From: a bacterium
GTDB lineage: Bacteria; Patescibacteria; JAEDAM01; Absconditabacterales; Absconditicoccaceae
Assembly (NCBI GenBank): GCA_030528665.1
Contig: JAUMYK010000001.1
Location: 79,234-143,233 of the forward strand
Reading direction: 5' to 3'
DNA length: 64,000 nucleotides
Each line of letters opens with the position of its first letter. Position 1 is the stretch's first letter. Both the position numbers and the translations under genes were made by a program. This document shows positions 1 through 10,640 of the stretch, in pieces. The notes under the pieces are model-generated. The model did not search any database and had not been told where the DNA came from. It saw only the letters and a list, made by a program, of their open reading frames with translations.

Positions 1-985
1 TCGAGCTTGGAGCCAAACTATTCGCAAATTTTACAAAGGTATCAGCTGTTTTTTTATTAGCAAAGTTGGCTGCTTGGATATTTTCTCTAAATTTAGTTAC
101 AATCTGTGATTTGATATTTCCCTCATAAGGCATTGCTTTTCCTTGGGGATCTGTGATTTTAAAAGTTCCCATGAGGAGTCCTGATTTGTATGGATCATAT
201 CTACTTGGAGCTTTTGGGATCGCGGCTAGGATTGCCGATTCCATAATGCTGAGGTCTTTGGCAGATTTGTTGAAATAGGTCTTGCTCGCTGCTTCGACTC
301 CATAAGCGTTATTTCATAGGAAGACATAATTGAGATAGAGTTCCAGGATTTTCTTTTTCATTTCATGTTTGACTTCCGCACTAGAGAGATTTTTGTGTTC
401 AGCTTGGATTTGTTGCTGAAGGACATTATTTAGCCTTTTAGCAAGTACAATTTGGGTGAGTTTATAGTCTACTTTTTCCAAAAAACTACCTCAAAATGGT
501 CTTTCAAGTTTCATGAGATTGGTAATTAATTGTTGCGTTAAGGTAGAACCTCATCCTCTGTTTTGTCAGAGCATCGTGTAGACTCCAGCTCTAAAAATCC
601 CTATCGGATCCAGTCCTTCATGCTCCCAAAAACTTTTATCCTCTACCGCAACGATCGCATCAAGCATATTTTGATGAATTTGGCTAATATCTACATATTC
701 TCTATTTTCATCAAAAATTTTATAGAGTTCAATACCGTTTCTATCAGTGATGACGGTAGCTTGGGTAAGCTGCATATCCTTGATTTTGCTGACATCTGGC
801 AGATTTTTGAGTACTCTGAGCTGGAGATAGAGAAAAAATCCAAAAATACTGATCAATATCATCGTTGCACCTGTGATCAAGAAAAATTTTCCCCAAGCGA
901 TTTTTTTTGATGAACGATTGCCGACTTGAGCTTTAAAACGAGTAAATTTTTTGGGGCTATAAGCTCATAAAGGATTTCTCTGCAT
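1..985 (-). CDS. Class A penicillin-binding protein, glycosyltransferase (GT51) part; C-terminus off the window
   Basis: Polymerises lipid II into glycan strands at the outer face of the membrane. The first 328 codons are present; the transpeptidase half would lie beyond position 1. With UGA read as Gly the frame is open from ATG at 985. It shows a basic cytoplasmic tail, one membrane segment near residues 38-58, the catalytic-Glu region [19 protein letters not shown], and the GT51 signature [13 protein letters not shown]. At least five in-frame UGAs occur; one lies inside the GGGSTLTQQ motif, another at LGNNAYG. A bidirectional choice between PBP1A and PBP2-type class A enzymes cannot be made without the C-terminus. 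The start is supported by continuity of the basic tail; no clear ribosome binding site is seen. Confidence 0.9.
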
Positions 986-1048
986 GCTGTAGGATCAACT
1001 ATTGTATAAAGTATCAAGGAGTATAGTTATTTGAATTCTTAAAACAAG

Positions 1049-1075
1049 GAAAAAAAGACCTCAAACGAGATCTTT
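1049..1075 (-). terminator. Rho-independent terminator after the LysM-CHAP gene
   Basis: On the minus strand a 9-bp stem (AAAGATCTC / GAGGTCTTT, one G-U pair) with a 4-base loop is followed by a T run. It lies about 95 bases beyond the TAA of the LysM-CHAP gene. Confidence 0.7.
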
Positions 1076-1168
1076 CTCCCTCTTTACCAAAGTAGAATAC
1101 TAATATCGTTTTTCAAGCTTGATAAGCTCAATACACTTGTCTCAGTAATCTACTAAAAGCTAGAAATC

Positions 1169-2266
1169 TTATTTATAAATATATCCGATAATCTTTGCAT
1201 TTGAGACATTATCCCATCTCTGAGTTACGATATATTTCCCTACATAGTTCATATCTTCCACCAGCATTTCTCCAGACTCAGGATAGTAGGCTTTTACTAC
1301 TGCTACATGTCCTGCATAACTTCTCAATGGATTGTACACGACGATAGCTCCTGCACCAGGATTGGTTTTACTTACTTTAATTCCTGCAGCTTTTGCTTTT
1401 TCACTTTGAGCATTTACATACCAGTCTTTTGCATTTCCACCAAAGAGTCTTTGACCATTTTCATCAAACATCCATGGAGAGATATGTGCAGCATACCAAG
1501 TACAATATCCCGCAGCAAAACCATTGGAGATCTTTTTATTGAAATATCGCTGTTTTCTATCTTTATTGCTACTCGCCGTTGAGTTCGGAGTAATGTTGCC
1601 ACCTCCAGTTGAGCTTACGGTAGATGTGTTGGATGTTGGAGAAGAAGTTTTTGTTGTCTTCTTGGTAGAGGTCTTTTTGATAGGGACTTCATCTTTTGGA
1701 AGAATTGGCTGTGCCTTTTCCAAAAGTCCAATATCATAAGCTCTTTGTTCTGTTACATTGATGAAAATTTCCTGTCCTGCATAGAGCATCTCACTCTCAT
1801 CTGAGAAATGATTAAGGGTAATAAGATCATCAATATTGAGTCTATAATACTCAGCAAAAAGTTTGAGGGTTCTTGGTGTTTGTACCACATACAATATACC
1901 ATCCTCATTATCACTGACAATCAGTTTTTGTCCAGCTTTGATAGGTCAGGAAAGTTTATTGATCTTTTTGAGATCCGCTACTGGTACTCAAAACTCTTTA
2001 GAAATAGATTCCAAAGTATCTGTAGCTTGGACAATATAATAGATGATAGAATTATCATCTTCATCAGAACTAATGTTTATATTAGCATTATCAAGATTGA
2101 TTCCAATCTGATCATTTTCATCTCCAAGAAAGATAGTATTAGTATTTACTTCTGGCTCGGATGAATTTCCAAATACATCAGCATAAAGCATCGCTACTAC
2201 AAATACAAAGATCTGTAGAATAGTAAAGAGAACTTTTGTCCCTTTTGCTTTGTTTTTTCTGGTCAT
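1169..2266 (-). CDS. Membrane-anchored LysM-CHAP peptidoglycan hydrolase
   Basis: 365 residues. The N-terminus is basic with one hydrophobic segment (about 10-30), so the protein is anchored or secreted. Two LysM-like peptidoglycan-binding modules follow, one around YYIVQATDTLESISKEFG and one around LYVVQTPRTLKLFAEYYRL, then a Ser/Thr/Lys-rich linker and a C-terminal CHAP domain. The CHAP catalytic Cys is visible in GYCTWYAA and the His in GHVAVVKAYY. CHAP enzymes act as amidases or endopeptidases that cut peptide stems, so this is likely a cell-separation or wall-remodelling hydrolase. Two in-frame UGA codons (Gly) join what would otherwise look like two fragments. It sits upstream of the PBP gene on the same strand but is separated from it by a terminator. 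Confidence 0.88.
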
Positions 2267-2285
2267 ATAAGGTAAATATCATAAA

Positions 2286-2375
2286 TGGCGGAGGGAGTGG
2301 GATTTGAACCCACGAACCGATTGCTCGGTTAACAGTTTTCAAGACTGCCGCATTCAACCGCTCTGCCATCCCTCC
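2286..2375 (-). tRNA. tRNA-Ser (anticodon UGA)
   Basis: The minus strand folds into a class II tRNA: acceptor GGAGGGA/TCCCTCC, D arm with GCAGAGCGGTTGAATGC, anticodon loop CTTGAAA with anticodon TGA, a long variable arm, and the T arm GGTTCAAATCC. Discriminator G and CCA are encoded. It decodes UCA (serine) and is not the tRNA-Gly(UCA) needed for UGA reassignment. It is the only tRNA I recognise in the window. Confidence 0.95.
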
Positions 2376-2557
2376 ACAAACAACACTGAAACACTCCAAT
2401 ACTTGTGGGTTGAATGATTTTGCAAGGGAGAGTATAGTTAATTGCTCTTGATTTTCAAGAAAAAAATGATATAGTAATTTTGTTAGGTCGAAAGTATTAT
2501 TTTTCAATAAAAGTGAGAGAAGAAAATCAGATTTTTTATTCTTTGTTAGGAGAGGGA

Positions 2558-3067
2558 ATGTGTGCTGTGGATAAACTCAAAATATTTTACCCTTTACAAC
2601 TGGGAGAAAATAATCCTCTCCTCAGAAAAAAAGCAGATCGTATTGAGGAAATCACTCCTGAGATCAAAGAATTTGCTGATATTTTGCTGACACTGATGTG
2701 GGAATATGATGGGGTTGGTTTGGCTGCTCCTCAGATTGGGCAAAGTATTGCGATGATAGCGACTACTCAGCGAAAAAAAATGCCAACAGCAAAAAATCCT
2801 GATAAAGATTTTCTAGGTGAAACACTCTTGATTAATCCTGAAATTGTGCAGTCCAGTGAAGAACTCCAGTGTTCCGAGGAAGCTTGTCTCTCCCTCCCAG
2901 GGCAAAGAGGTTATGTTGATAGAGCCAAGTGGGTCGAGGTTAAATATATGGATATCAAATGACAGTGGAAACAGCAAAGATTTTCAGGTTTCAATGCTTG
3001 TATTGTGCAACACGAGGTCGATCATCTTGAGGGAGTACTCTTTATAGATAAATTGAGAGAAAAATAA
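2558..3067 (+). CDS. def: Peptide deformylase
   Basis: 169 residues. Removes the formyl group from nascent N-terminal Met using a metal ion. The three family motifs are present: GVGLAAPQIG (motif 1), EACLSLPG (motif 2, metal-ligand Cys) and QHEVDHLEG (motif 3, HExxH). An in-frame UGA encodes the Gly just before the final strand (DIKGQW). The ATG at 2558 is chosen because a purine-rich AGGAGAGGG lies directly upstream and the protein then begins at the usual position for the family; an upstream ATG at 2480 is in frame but adds 26 unlike residues. fmt lies downstream, with an O-antigen-ligase-like gene in between, a split version of the common def-fmt pair. Confidence 0.95.
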
Positions 3068-3178
3068 ATACTACCAAGATGTTTGGTATGTTTGGATTGC
3101 TTGTTTTAAAATCAGCAGTACTGCTTTTTGAATTATAATTTTCCCCTTGTATATTGTGCTTGCATTTTAGGCTAACTT

Positions 3179-4558
3179 TTGCATAATACCAAGACTTTAC
3201 TTCCTGATGATCCAGGAGCGATGCTTAAACTTCTTTCAGCTTTCCTTGTATTTCAGTTACTCTATCACGGTATTGTCACGGTCGGAGGATATGGGTTCAA
3301 CCTTTTCTCTCCTGAAAAGATCGCTATTTTTAGAGATATGCTCCGAGGACTCATCTGTATCTATTGCTTCCTGCAGTCCTATCGCCTCCGACCTCATTAT
3401 TTCAAATGGCGAAAAAAAATCTGGCTCTTCTTTATGATCCTCATAGTCTTTACCGTAAGCCTCTCCTTCTTCTTTTTTGATAAAACCTTCCAAGAAATCC
3501 TCATCGGTATCAAATATGGACTCCGATATTTGAGTATACTCTTCTGAGCATCGGGACTTGGCTATTCTCTCTCTCATCGTACCGATCTCCAGCGATCTAA
3601 GCTCTTCTCTCTCCTCAAATGGTCGCTGCTTACAATCATCCTCTGTGGTCGAGTTCGACAGTTTGCCAAACTCCTTTTCCCAGATTTTTTTATGAGTATC
3701 GGCTATGGAGCTTTGGATGATTTCCATTTTGGTGTCCATCCACCACTCTACTATCTCACAGGATATGAGGGCAGTCTAAGACGACAGGGACTCTTTTCTT
3801 GACCCAATAATTATGGCTATTTTCTCACGCTCTTTTTGCCACTGATTTTGGTGCTTTTCCCTCTTCCTGTTACCATTCCCCTTCAAAAACGAAAAAAAGC
3901 TGATCTCCTTGCCCTCAGTGTTCAGCTCCTCTGGATATGCACGATCATTGCTACCCTCTCTAGAGCTGCATTGATTGCTACCGTGCTTATCCTGATCCTC
4001 CAGTATCGAAAATTTCTCCGCCAGAGACACAAACTCCTTCGATTTTTTGGAGCTTTTCTGATGATTTGATCACTCGGACTCAGCTTGCTCAAGCGAGAGT
4101 CGACCCTCATCCATATGCAAAAAAAATTCTGAGCTATTAGCGATATTCTCCATCAGCCTCAAGGATATGGACTCGGTAGCTCAGGTCCTGCTGTCCATCA
4201 TACGGGGAGCTTTCTCCCAGAAAATTTCTATTTTCAGCTTCTCCTAGATATGGGTACGATCGGATTTATCCTGCGATGTGGAGTGATCTACCTCTTTTTG
4301 CAGATGCAGATACAGCTCAATCAACAGCTCAAGACGATATATCCTACGCATCCTCCCATTCCTCTTCTTCGTGCTTTTCAGCAAGCTTTCTTGGTCTTTC
4401 TGATCACAGGACTTTTCCTGCATATTTTTGAAGATAGTATGGTCAATTACCTCTTTCTCCTACCTTATGGTGTTTGTCTTGGCTATCTACAGCGTTTTAC
4501 TGATCATCATTATGCATTATGTTCCGCTCCATCACCTCTCTCCTCAAAAAAATCATAA
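3179..4558 (+). CDS. O-antigen ligase / polymerase-like membrane protein
   Basis: 459 residues with about ten hydrophobic segments. The Wzy_C-like signature is readable near residues 315-360: GYGLGSSGPAVHHTGSFLPE, then NFYFQLLLDMGTIG. Such proteins join or polymerise lipid-linked glycans at the outer membrane leaflet; substrate unknown here. Four in-frame UGA codons encode Gly, for example in LFSGPNNYGYF, a conserved GPNxxG region. The start given is a TTG; an ATG at 3221 is an alternative. The 3' end overlaps the start of the YidD-Fmt gene by 40 bases, suggesting translational coupling. Confidence 0.82.
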
Positions 4559-5736
4559 ATCTGACTGACCAATTCCTTGCTTTCCTTAGTATCGCTCTGA
4601 TTCGCCTGTATCAGCTGACACTCTCTCCAGACAAAGGACTTCTCTCCTTTCTCCTCAAAGGCAAAATCTGCTCACACGAGCCTCACTGTAGCCAATATGG
4701 TCTCCAAACCCTCAAAAGATACTGATTCTTCCAAGGAATCTCCAAAGTCATAGATAGAGTTTTATCCTGCCATCCCAGTATGCACAAACTATACGATCCA
4801 TCCCACTACAAAGTAGTTTTTATCTCCTCAGCACCGATTGGAGTCCCTTTTCTCAATCAGCTTGTACAAGACCCGAGATTTGAGCTGACAGGCATCATTA
4901 CCCAGCCTGACAAAGCCGTGGGTAGAGGGCTAAAAATGCAGCCCAATATCATCAAAACCACAGCACTTGAACTTGGAATCCCAGCAGAGGATATCCAAAC
5001 TCCTACCAAAATTAACCCAGACAAATCCATTGAGGGAAAAAATATCTTTGACCGACTAGTAGCCCAAAAGCCTGATTTTCTCGTTGTGATCGCCTATGGA
5101 AAAATCCTTCCTCAATCTTTGCTTGATATTCCTCTCTTTGGTGCGATCAATGTACATGGCTCTCTCCTTCCAAAATACCGCTGAGCTAGCCCTATCCAGA
5201 CCGTTTTCCTCAATCAAGAGTCCCACACTGGTATCACGATTATGCATATGGATGCAGGTATGGATACAGGGAATATCATAGATCAGATCAGGTTTCCACT
5301 CCCTTTTCATCGAACTTGTCGAGATTGTATCCAACATATGCAACAGATCGGTCCAAAATTCCTCACTCAAACCCTCCGAAAATACGCAAAAAACGAACTC
5401 CAAGATCAAGCTCAGGATGACAGTCAAGCTCTCCTTTGCTCAAAAATAGAAAAATCTGATGGGATCATCGACCCCTTCCACGAGCCTCTGAGTTCCATTT
5501 ATGCCAAATATAGAGCCTACTACCTCCGACCAAAAATTTCTTTTGCCCTTGCAGACAAACATATCATTATCGAGGCGCTTACGCTAGATGAAGACCGTTT
5601 TGCTCACTCTCAAGATCAGCCGCTCATCAATTCAGATGATACCCTCAATCCAGCGATCAACACTATCCTTCTCAAACCACAAGGTAAAAAAACGCTTGAT
5701 CGAACAAGTTTCAAAAACGGCTACCTCAAACACTAG
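4519..5736 (+). CDS. fmt: YidD-methionyl-tRNA formyltransferase fusion
   Basis: A single 405-residue open frame. Residues about 18-95 match YidD (membrane protein insertion efficiency factor): LIRLYQLTLSP, then CSHEPHCSQYGLQTLKRYG and SCHP...YDPS. With no stop between them, residues about 98-405 match Fmt: VVFISSAPIGVPFL, TQPDKAVGRG, the catalytic INVHGSLLPKYRGASPIQ (Asn and His) and HMDAGMDTG (Asp). UGA encodes the Gly in KRYG and in RGASPIQ. Fmt formylates Met-tRNAi, the substrate later deformylated by the def product upstream. An internal ATG at 4780 inside the end of the YidD part could make free Fmt, so one long and one short product are both possible. The first 40 bases overlap the ligase gene. 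Confidence 0.85.
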
Positions 5737-5801
5737 CTCTTGCAATTCTTACTCAAAAAGCTACAAAAAAACTGATCTTTTATTTCATTACCCCTTAGCG
5801 T

Positions 5802-6524
5802 ATGAAAACTATAGACAGAATTTTTATCGGTGCGATCCTGCTGATCATCTGTATCTTAGGACTGTATACCTTTCGTAGTGTCCTAGAGCATCGTGCACGA
5901 GAGGCGATCAATGTCGTAGGAGAAGGAAAAGTGACGATCCCAGCTGATAAAGTCATTATCCATATCAATGCGATCTTTTGAGGAGATACAAAAACACTTC
6001 AGCAACAGGCTTTTGATGATTACCTCTCTGGACTCCAGACTGAGTATAGCACCCAAGGCTTTAATATTGAAAACAAAAACTTCCACTTTATAGAGCAGGG
6101 AGGTTGTTATATCGATGGTAATACCACCCTTATGGACAAACCTTGTTTAGATGCCTATTTTATGATCATAGGACAGGGAACTGATCTTCTGGAAAAAACA
6201 AAGCAGTTTATTACTAGTCTAGAAAAAAACTGATCTACAGAGATCAATACTATACAATTTAGTATTAACGAAACAGGAGAAGCACTTCATCAGGCGCGTA
6301 TCGCAGCCCTTCAGGAGGGTAAAATGATTGCGCAACACACTGCTGATCAGCTCGGAGTACAGCTCGGAAGACTCCTTCAAACTACTGAGTACCCACTCGC
6401 TAGTGACTATTATGGACCACAACAGGAGCAGTATAGTGTCCATTTCTATAGAGGTGATGATATTGCTCAGTTTAAAGGCGTAGATATTATCAGAAAGGTT
6501 TACCTTACCTATGATATTGACTAA
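5802..6524 (+). CDS. SIMPL-domain (DUF541) protein, membrane-anchored
   Basis: 240 residues with one N-terminal membrane segment (about 7-25) and an external SIMPL/DUF541 domain. Family-like stretches are VVGEGKVTIPADKVIIHINA near residues 40-59 and the Ala-rich helix ALHQARIAALQEGKMIAQ near 165-182. SIMPL proteins are periplasmic or surface proteins of poorly known role, some induced by stress. Two UGA Gly codons (after NAIF and in EKNG). It follows fmt by 65 bases and ends at a strong terminator. Confidence 0.72.
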
Positions 6525-6548
6525 TCTATCATCAAAAAAAATATAAAG

Positions 6549-6575
6549 ACTGACTCATAAAGGTCAGTTTTTTTC
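6549..6575 (+). terminator. Rho-independent terminator after the SIMPL gene
   Basis: Stem ACTGAC / GTCAGT with an 8-base loop, followed by a run of T. It lies 24 bases after the TAA. The CTGAC/GTCAG stem recurs in other terminators of this window. Confidence 0.85.
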
Positions 6576-6651
6576 TTTCTTGATTTTACAAATCATTTTC
6601 CTATAGTCATCTACCCATTAACAAAAGTGTAAACCAATAAAAAATAGTAAT

Positions 6652-7113
6652 ATGGAAAGTAAAATTAAAAATCCGAAACTAATGATTCTCCAGGAGATCG
6701 AAAGCTTTTTCGAGCAACAAATTGCCTATTGTGAATGGCAAGAAAAGGCTCTCTATGACGCCAATAGCAAAAAAACTGAGGGTGACGAATTTACTGAGGA
6801 TGTCAACCTTATCAGAACGCTTAAAGCTTCACTGCTGCAAGATCAATCACTCTTTAGACAACAGCAAGAAAGCTGGCGTAAAAGGAGTAATCATGTGTCG
6901 GTAGGTTCATTGATTGAGCTGAGGACACCAGAGGGGAGAAAAATGATGATTTTTATCTCTTGTTTGAAGCATACGCCTCAGCTTAAACTAGAGGGTACAA
7001 GCATATGCTTTACAGGCGTAAAAGCACCTTTGATTCAATCGCTTCTCAAGAAAACAGAGGGAGAAGCATATGAATTTAAGAACAAAAAAGGAATCATCAA
7101 AAAAATTGATTAA
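6652..7113 (+). CDS. GreA/GreB C-terminal-like domain protein
   Basis: 153 residues and no UGA codon. Residues 1-75 are charged and helical (likely coiled coil). Residues about 82-152 resemble the FKBP-like C-terminal domain of GreA/GreB: a VSVGSLIELRTPEGRKMMIF strand pair, then TGVKAPLIQSLLKKTEGEAYE in the place of the usual SPLGxALLGKxxGDxV, and a terminal IIKKID strand. Gre factors bind RNA polymerase and rescue backtracked complexes. The coiled coil here does not show the acidic tip clearly, so a Gre-like regulator is the safe call. A terminator follows. Confidence 0.6.
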   Translation: MESKIKNPKLMILQEIESFFEQQIAYCEWQEKALYDANSKKTEGDEFTEDVNLIRTLKASLLQDQSLFRQQQESWRKRSNHVSVGSLIELRTPEGRKMMIFISCLKHTPQLKLEGTSICFTGVKAPLIQSLLKKTEGEAYEFKNKKGIIKKID

Positions 7114-7122
7114 AAACGCAAG

Positions 7123-7153
7123 AACTCTTGGAGCAATACTCTGAGAGTTTTTC
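7123..7153 (+). terminator. Rho-independent terminator after the GreA-like gene
   Basis: Stem AACTCTTGG / CTGAGAGTT (9 bp including G-U pairs) with a short T run (TTTTT). It sits just after the TAA at 7113. Confidence 0.6.
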
Positions 7154-7239
7154 CAAAAAACGAAAAAATCTGACTTTTTTTGCTTTTTAGTTCCAAAATC
7201 ACTATACTTAAGTAACTTTTATCTTTCTGAGCAAGGCCG

Positions 7240-9513
7240 ATGGTAGTAGACCCTTCTCCAAAACTCGATAACAAACCACATCACAAGTCTTCTCCTGAGC
7301 AGAGAGAGGCACTTTCTCAGAAGACAAAAAAGGCATTGAATACAGATTTTGAAGCACTTGAGAAAGCTACCACCACTACGCAAACAAAAGAAAACTCTCG
7401 CACCCTAGCATATCAGATCGAAACCCAAAAATACGAACAACTCCCACTGACAACCTATACCGAGATTATCGCTGGTACTCCTTTGCAGTCCAAGATACTT
7501 AAAGTCTTTTCCCATCCTGACTTTGATAACTATCCTCAGCTCCAGTCCAAAACCCCAGAGCAAAGAGCGGAATACCTCTTTAGAAAGATCAATACCGCAT
7601 TATCCAGATTTTATGCCAAGAGGCTTGCAATCGCCCCTGATCAGCCTATTCCACAGTATCTCTCTCAGGTACTGGTACCAGCGACAGAGCGGTTTTTGAT
7701 GGATATCCTTAGAGCCAATCAGCATACCAACAATGTCAATTTTCTTGCTTCGATGACCGAACTCAAGCTGGAAAGTATCACTGAGCTTTTTCAGGGGGTA
7801 ACTGCCTTTTCCAAAAAATTTACCTATCCCTATCAGCAAGCACAAAAACTGATGAGGATAGTCGATTTTATTAGCCTTCCAGCAAGGAGACCTCAGCTCA
7901 GCAAACTGACGAATCCCTACGAATTCTATGATAAGCTGATACAGCATCCGATCTGGGAAAAAGAAATAAAAAACCCTGATCAGATTTCGCGAACCCAATT
8001 CAAACTTACAGATCTAACCCAGCCTCTCGCTCCCGAAGAGCAGCAACAACTCCTCCTTGCCTGACAGCAAAAAATCCAAAAAGAACTCTGATCGATCCAG
8101 ATGGTAGATTCTCCCGCTACGGTCAAAAAACTCCTCGATGTGGTCAAAAAATCCGAATCCTTTTTCGTTAAATCTGATCAGATTTCCTCAGCGATGATGG
8201 ACAAAATGGATGCCTTGCAGGGCGTGGATTCGACGATGAGATCAGTATTTGGCATCAATGTCTTTGAAGAGATTCAGTCTTCTAAATTTTTGAGTGGAGT
8301 GCTCAATTTTGTGCTTAATCTGCTTGGTTTTTCTGGAGGAGTAGTAGGATTGGAAAGGGACTGGAGAAGGAGAACTCTCGATAGAGCGCTCACTGCTCCC
8401 AAAAAGGCATTTATCCAAGCGAGCTATCAATACTACATACAACACAAATCTTCCACAGAAAACTTCTCTCAAAAGGTAATTGATGACTATTATCTCCAGC
8501 TCCCTGATGAAAAACAGAAACAACTCTTTGATCTGGATGTGCCACTTTTACAGAAAACCTTGCTCAACAACCTTGATCCCAAGACTCTCAATCCAAATCT
8601 TCTCGCCGCACTCAATACAAAAACCTTTAGCGGTAAAGACTATCTCCTAGACACCAAAAAGGATCAAAATCAGACTACTGCGATTAAACCTGAACTATTT
8701 GAGAATGAAGAACTGAAAAAGGATCTTATCAATGCATATCTAGCACAGACACTTCCACATCTGAGCCAAAATCCCTCCTTTCTTCAAAAAGCACAAGATG
8801 CCAATACGATAGCTTTTACCTTGATTGCTGGGTTATCAGTCGATCAGGAGCATCTCATTGAGGGGATCAAAGTCTCTGCACTCTTGCCACAAGAGTTTTA
8901 TCAACCTCTACCTGCTACTACTGAGACACAACAGGAGGAAAATTCAAGTGATCAGGAACAAGTACAAAGGATCAAAAATCTGACTTTTGCTGACAAGATC
9001 AGTGATACTGCCAGAGCAGTCATCCAATCAGAACTTGAACGCACCACTCCAAAATCACCGCTTACTCTAGAGATGATACTTCATTCTTCGCAAAAGTATC
9101 AAATTCCTATCGAGTATTTGATGGCTGTGGTCAAAAATGACAGTAGTTATGGTACGCAGTGAAGAGCAGTCAGAACGATGAACCCAGGTAATGTAGGCAA
9201 TACTGATGATGGCTCAGAGAGAAAATTTGAGAGCTGGCAAGAGGGATTGGATGCAGCAGCAGAAGTGATCAAACAAAGAGTGGATGCCTATCAGGCACTC
9301 CATGGCAGAGACCATTATCCTTGGATACAAAATCTGATGGAAAATAGAGACCAAGACTGAAAAGGATTTCTCGCTCATCAAGCCAACTACAAACAACTCA
9401 ATGAATATAGAGGAGATCAGGCACCTCTTGGAGCCTATATGACCGCAGGCACCTGACCTCAAAAAGTCGCACAATACACCGAGCAACTCTCAGACAAAAT
9501 CCTGCAAGCCTAG
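7240..9513 (+). CDS. Large protein with C-terminal lysozyme-like domain
   Basis: 757 residues once five or so UGA codons are read as Gly; the frame is continuous from ATG 7240 to TAG 9513. The N-terminal 280 residues are hydrophilic and helical. A hydrophobic stretch near residues 350-370 (LNFVLNLLGFSGGVVGL) could be a membrane or amphipathic segment. The C-terminal 160 residues look like a lysozyme or transglycosylase fold: LTLEMILHSSQKYQIPIEYL, AVVKNDSSYGTQGRA, then MNPGNVGNTDDGSERKF and a SWQEGLDAAAEVIKQRV helix. The Glu in SLTLEMIL is the natural catalytic candidate. Such domains open peptidoglycan for secretion machines, phage tails or pili. The neighbours on the opposite strand are VirB2-like membrane proteins and PilT, which fits a secretion role (inference). 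Confidence 0.65.
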
Positions 9514-9531
9514 TCTCCACTCCCCCATACG

Positions 9532-9564
9532 ACAAGGTCAGACTTTTCCTGCCTTGTTTTTTTT
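9532..9564 (+). terminator. Terminator after the lysozyme-like gene
   Basis: ACAAGGTCAG and CTGCCTTGT pair with one bulge, followed by a T8 run. Plus-strand orientation. Confidence 0.75.
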
Positions 9565-9567
9565 AGA

Positions 9568-9597
9568 TCAAAAAAAACAGAGCGACTCGCGTTCTGT
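9568..9597 (-). terminator. Terminator for the leftward VirB2-like gene
   Basis: On the minus strand ACAGAACG and CGCTCTGT pair with one mismatch and are followed by eight T. Together with the hairpin at 9532-9564 it insulates the two convergent transcripts. Confidence 0.6.
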
Positions 9598-9638
9598 CTT
9601 TTGAGGAGGGACTCCTGATAAGTGATCTGCAACCTTAG

Positions 9639-10082
9639 TTATCCTCCAGTACTAAAGAGATTGACCACGATCTTAACCAGCGCTGCAGAAAGCATCGCGA
9701 TCGCTACTCCAACTGCTACACCAATCAGCGTTCGCATCGCTTTTTTGAGTGCTTTTTTATCTCCTCAGGCGGTAATAGCTTCATAGCCAGCATATACTGT
9801 CAGTCCAAAGGCAAAAAATCCAAAGCTCCACCACAAATATTCGTTGATGCGATTGATGGTAGCATTGAGTGTGCTTTCATCTCCTTTGACTTCGGTATTA
9901 CGATTGTAGTAAGAGACCTCCATCCCCAGTACTTTGGTAGAGTCTTGCGTATTGGACTTGATATTGACATCATTGTTGTGATGATCGCTAGGGAGATGTA
10001 CCGTAATCCCAAAGGTAGGAAACAGAAAAAGGAGTCCAAAAATCATACTTGAAAAGAGTGTTTTCCCCCATACATATCGCAT
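9639..10082 (-). CDS. VirB2/TrbC-like small membrane protein (pilin-like) 1
   Basis: 147 residues. Signal-like N-terminus (MRYVWGKTLFSSMIFGLLFL), an external hydrophilic stretch, then two hydrophobic helices separated by a small basic loop (YAGYEAITAGGDKKALKKAM). That two-helix hairpin with a Gly/Lys loop is the layout of VirB2/TrbC-type conjugative pilins. UGA encodes the first Gly of the loop, AITAGGDKK. It is followed upstream by a second protein of the same layout, so the pair may form a pilus or a channel. No VirB4 or VirB6 gene is in the window, so the machine itself is not proven. Confidence 0.55.
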
Positions 10083-10115
10083 TGTACTACCACAAAAAAA
10101 ACTAAAAATCTGATC

Positions 10116-10634
10116 TTAGATACTATTGAGACTACTGGTTCCGATCGATGCTACGAGTCTGATGATCATCACACTCATCAGTGCAAGGAGTACGCCTCCT
10201 AGGATATACATTAGATTGCTGATGATTTCTTTAGGATTTTCGCCTTTAGATGCTTTGACCAGATACATAATCCCATTGTAAATAATCATCGTGATCGCCA
10301 AGACAACTGTCATTCTCAGTAAAAATTTTGAAATCTGAATAAGGAGGGAGGCTCTTTTTTTTATGGCAGATTTTGTTTCATCTTTGTTTTTTTTAATCGC
10401 TTCCCCTACATCAAATTTTGTACCTCATTTGAGCACATATCCTCCTACACTGCTTACATTGGTACCAATACTATCTCCTCCTACGACAACATCGCTATGA
10501 ATAGCAGGAGTAAAGGCTTGCTCAAGGAGATCACTATAATTACTCCCCTCAGTAGCAAATCCAAAATTTCCTCAAACTACCAAAAGATGTACTATTCAAA
10601 TGAGACCTATGATTTTATGGATCAGGTTTTTCAT
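10116..10634 (-). CDS. VirB2/TrbC-like small membrane protein (pilin-like) 2
   Basis: 172 residues from ATG 10634 with UGA read as Gly three times. The N-terminal signal segment (IHKIIGLIGIVHLLVVGG) is followed by an exported stretch of about 70 residues and then two long hydrophobic helices, FLLRMTVVLAITMIIYNGIM and ILGGVLLALMSVMIIRLVAS, separated by KASKGENPKE. This repeats the architecture of the adjacent gene at 9639-10082. The start of a shorter version at ATG 10313 would lose the signal segment, so the long form is preferred. Seven bases separate its start from the stop of the next upstream gene, indicating one operon. Confidence 0.55.
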
Positions 10635-10640
10635 ATTTTT

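Noticed and set aside
2480..2557. N-terminal extension of peptide deformylase from ATG 2480
   Set aside because: The added 26 residues do not resemble the family, and the ATG at 2558 has a purine-rich leader.
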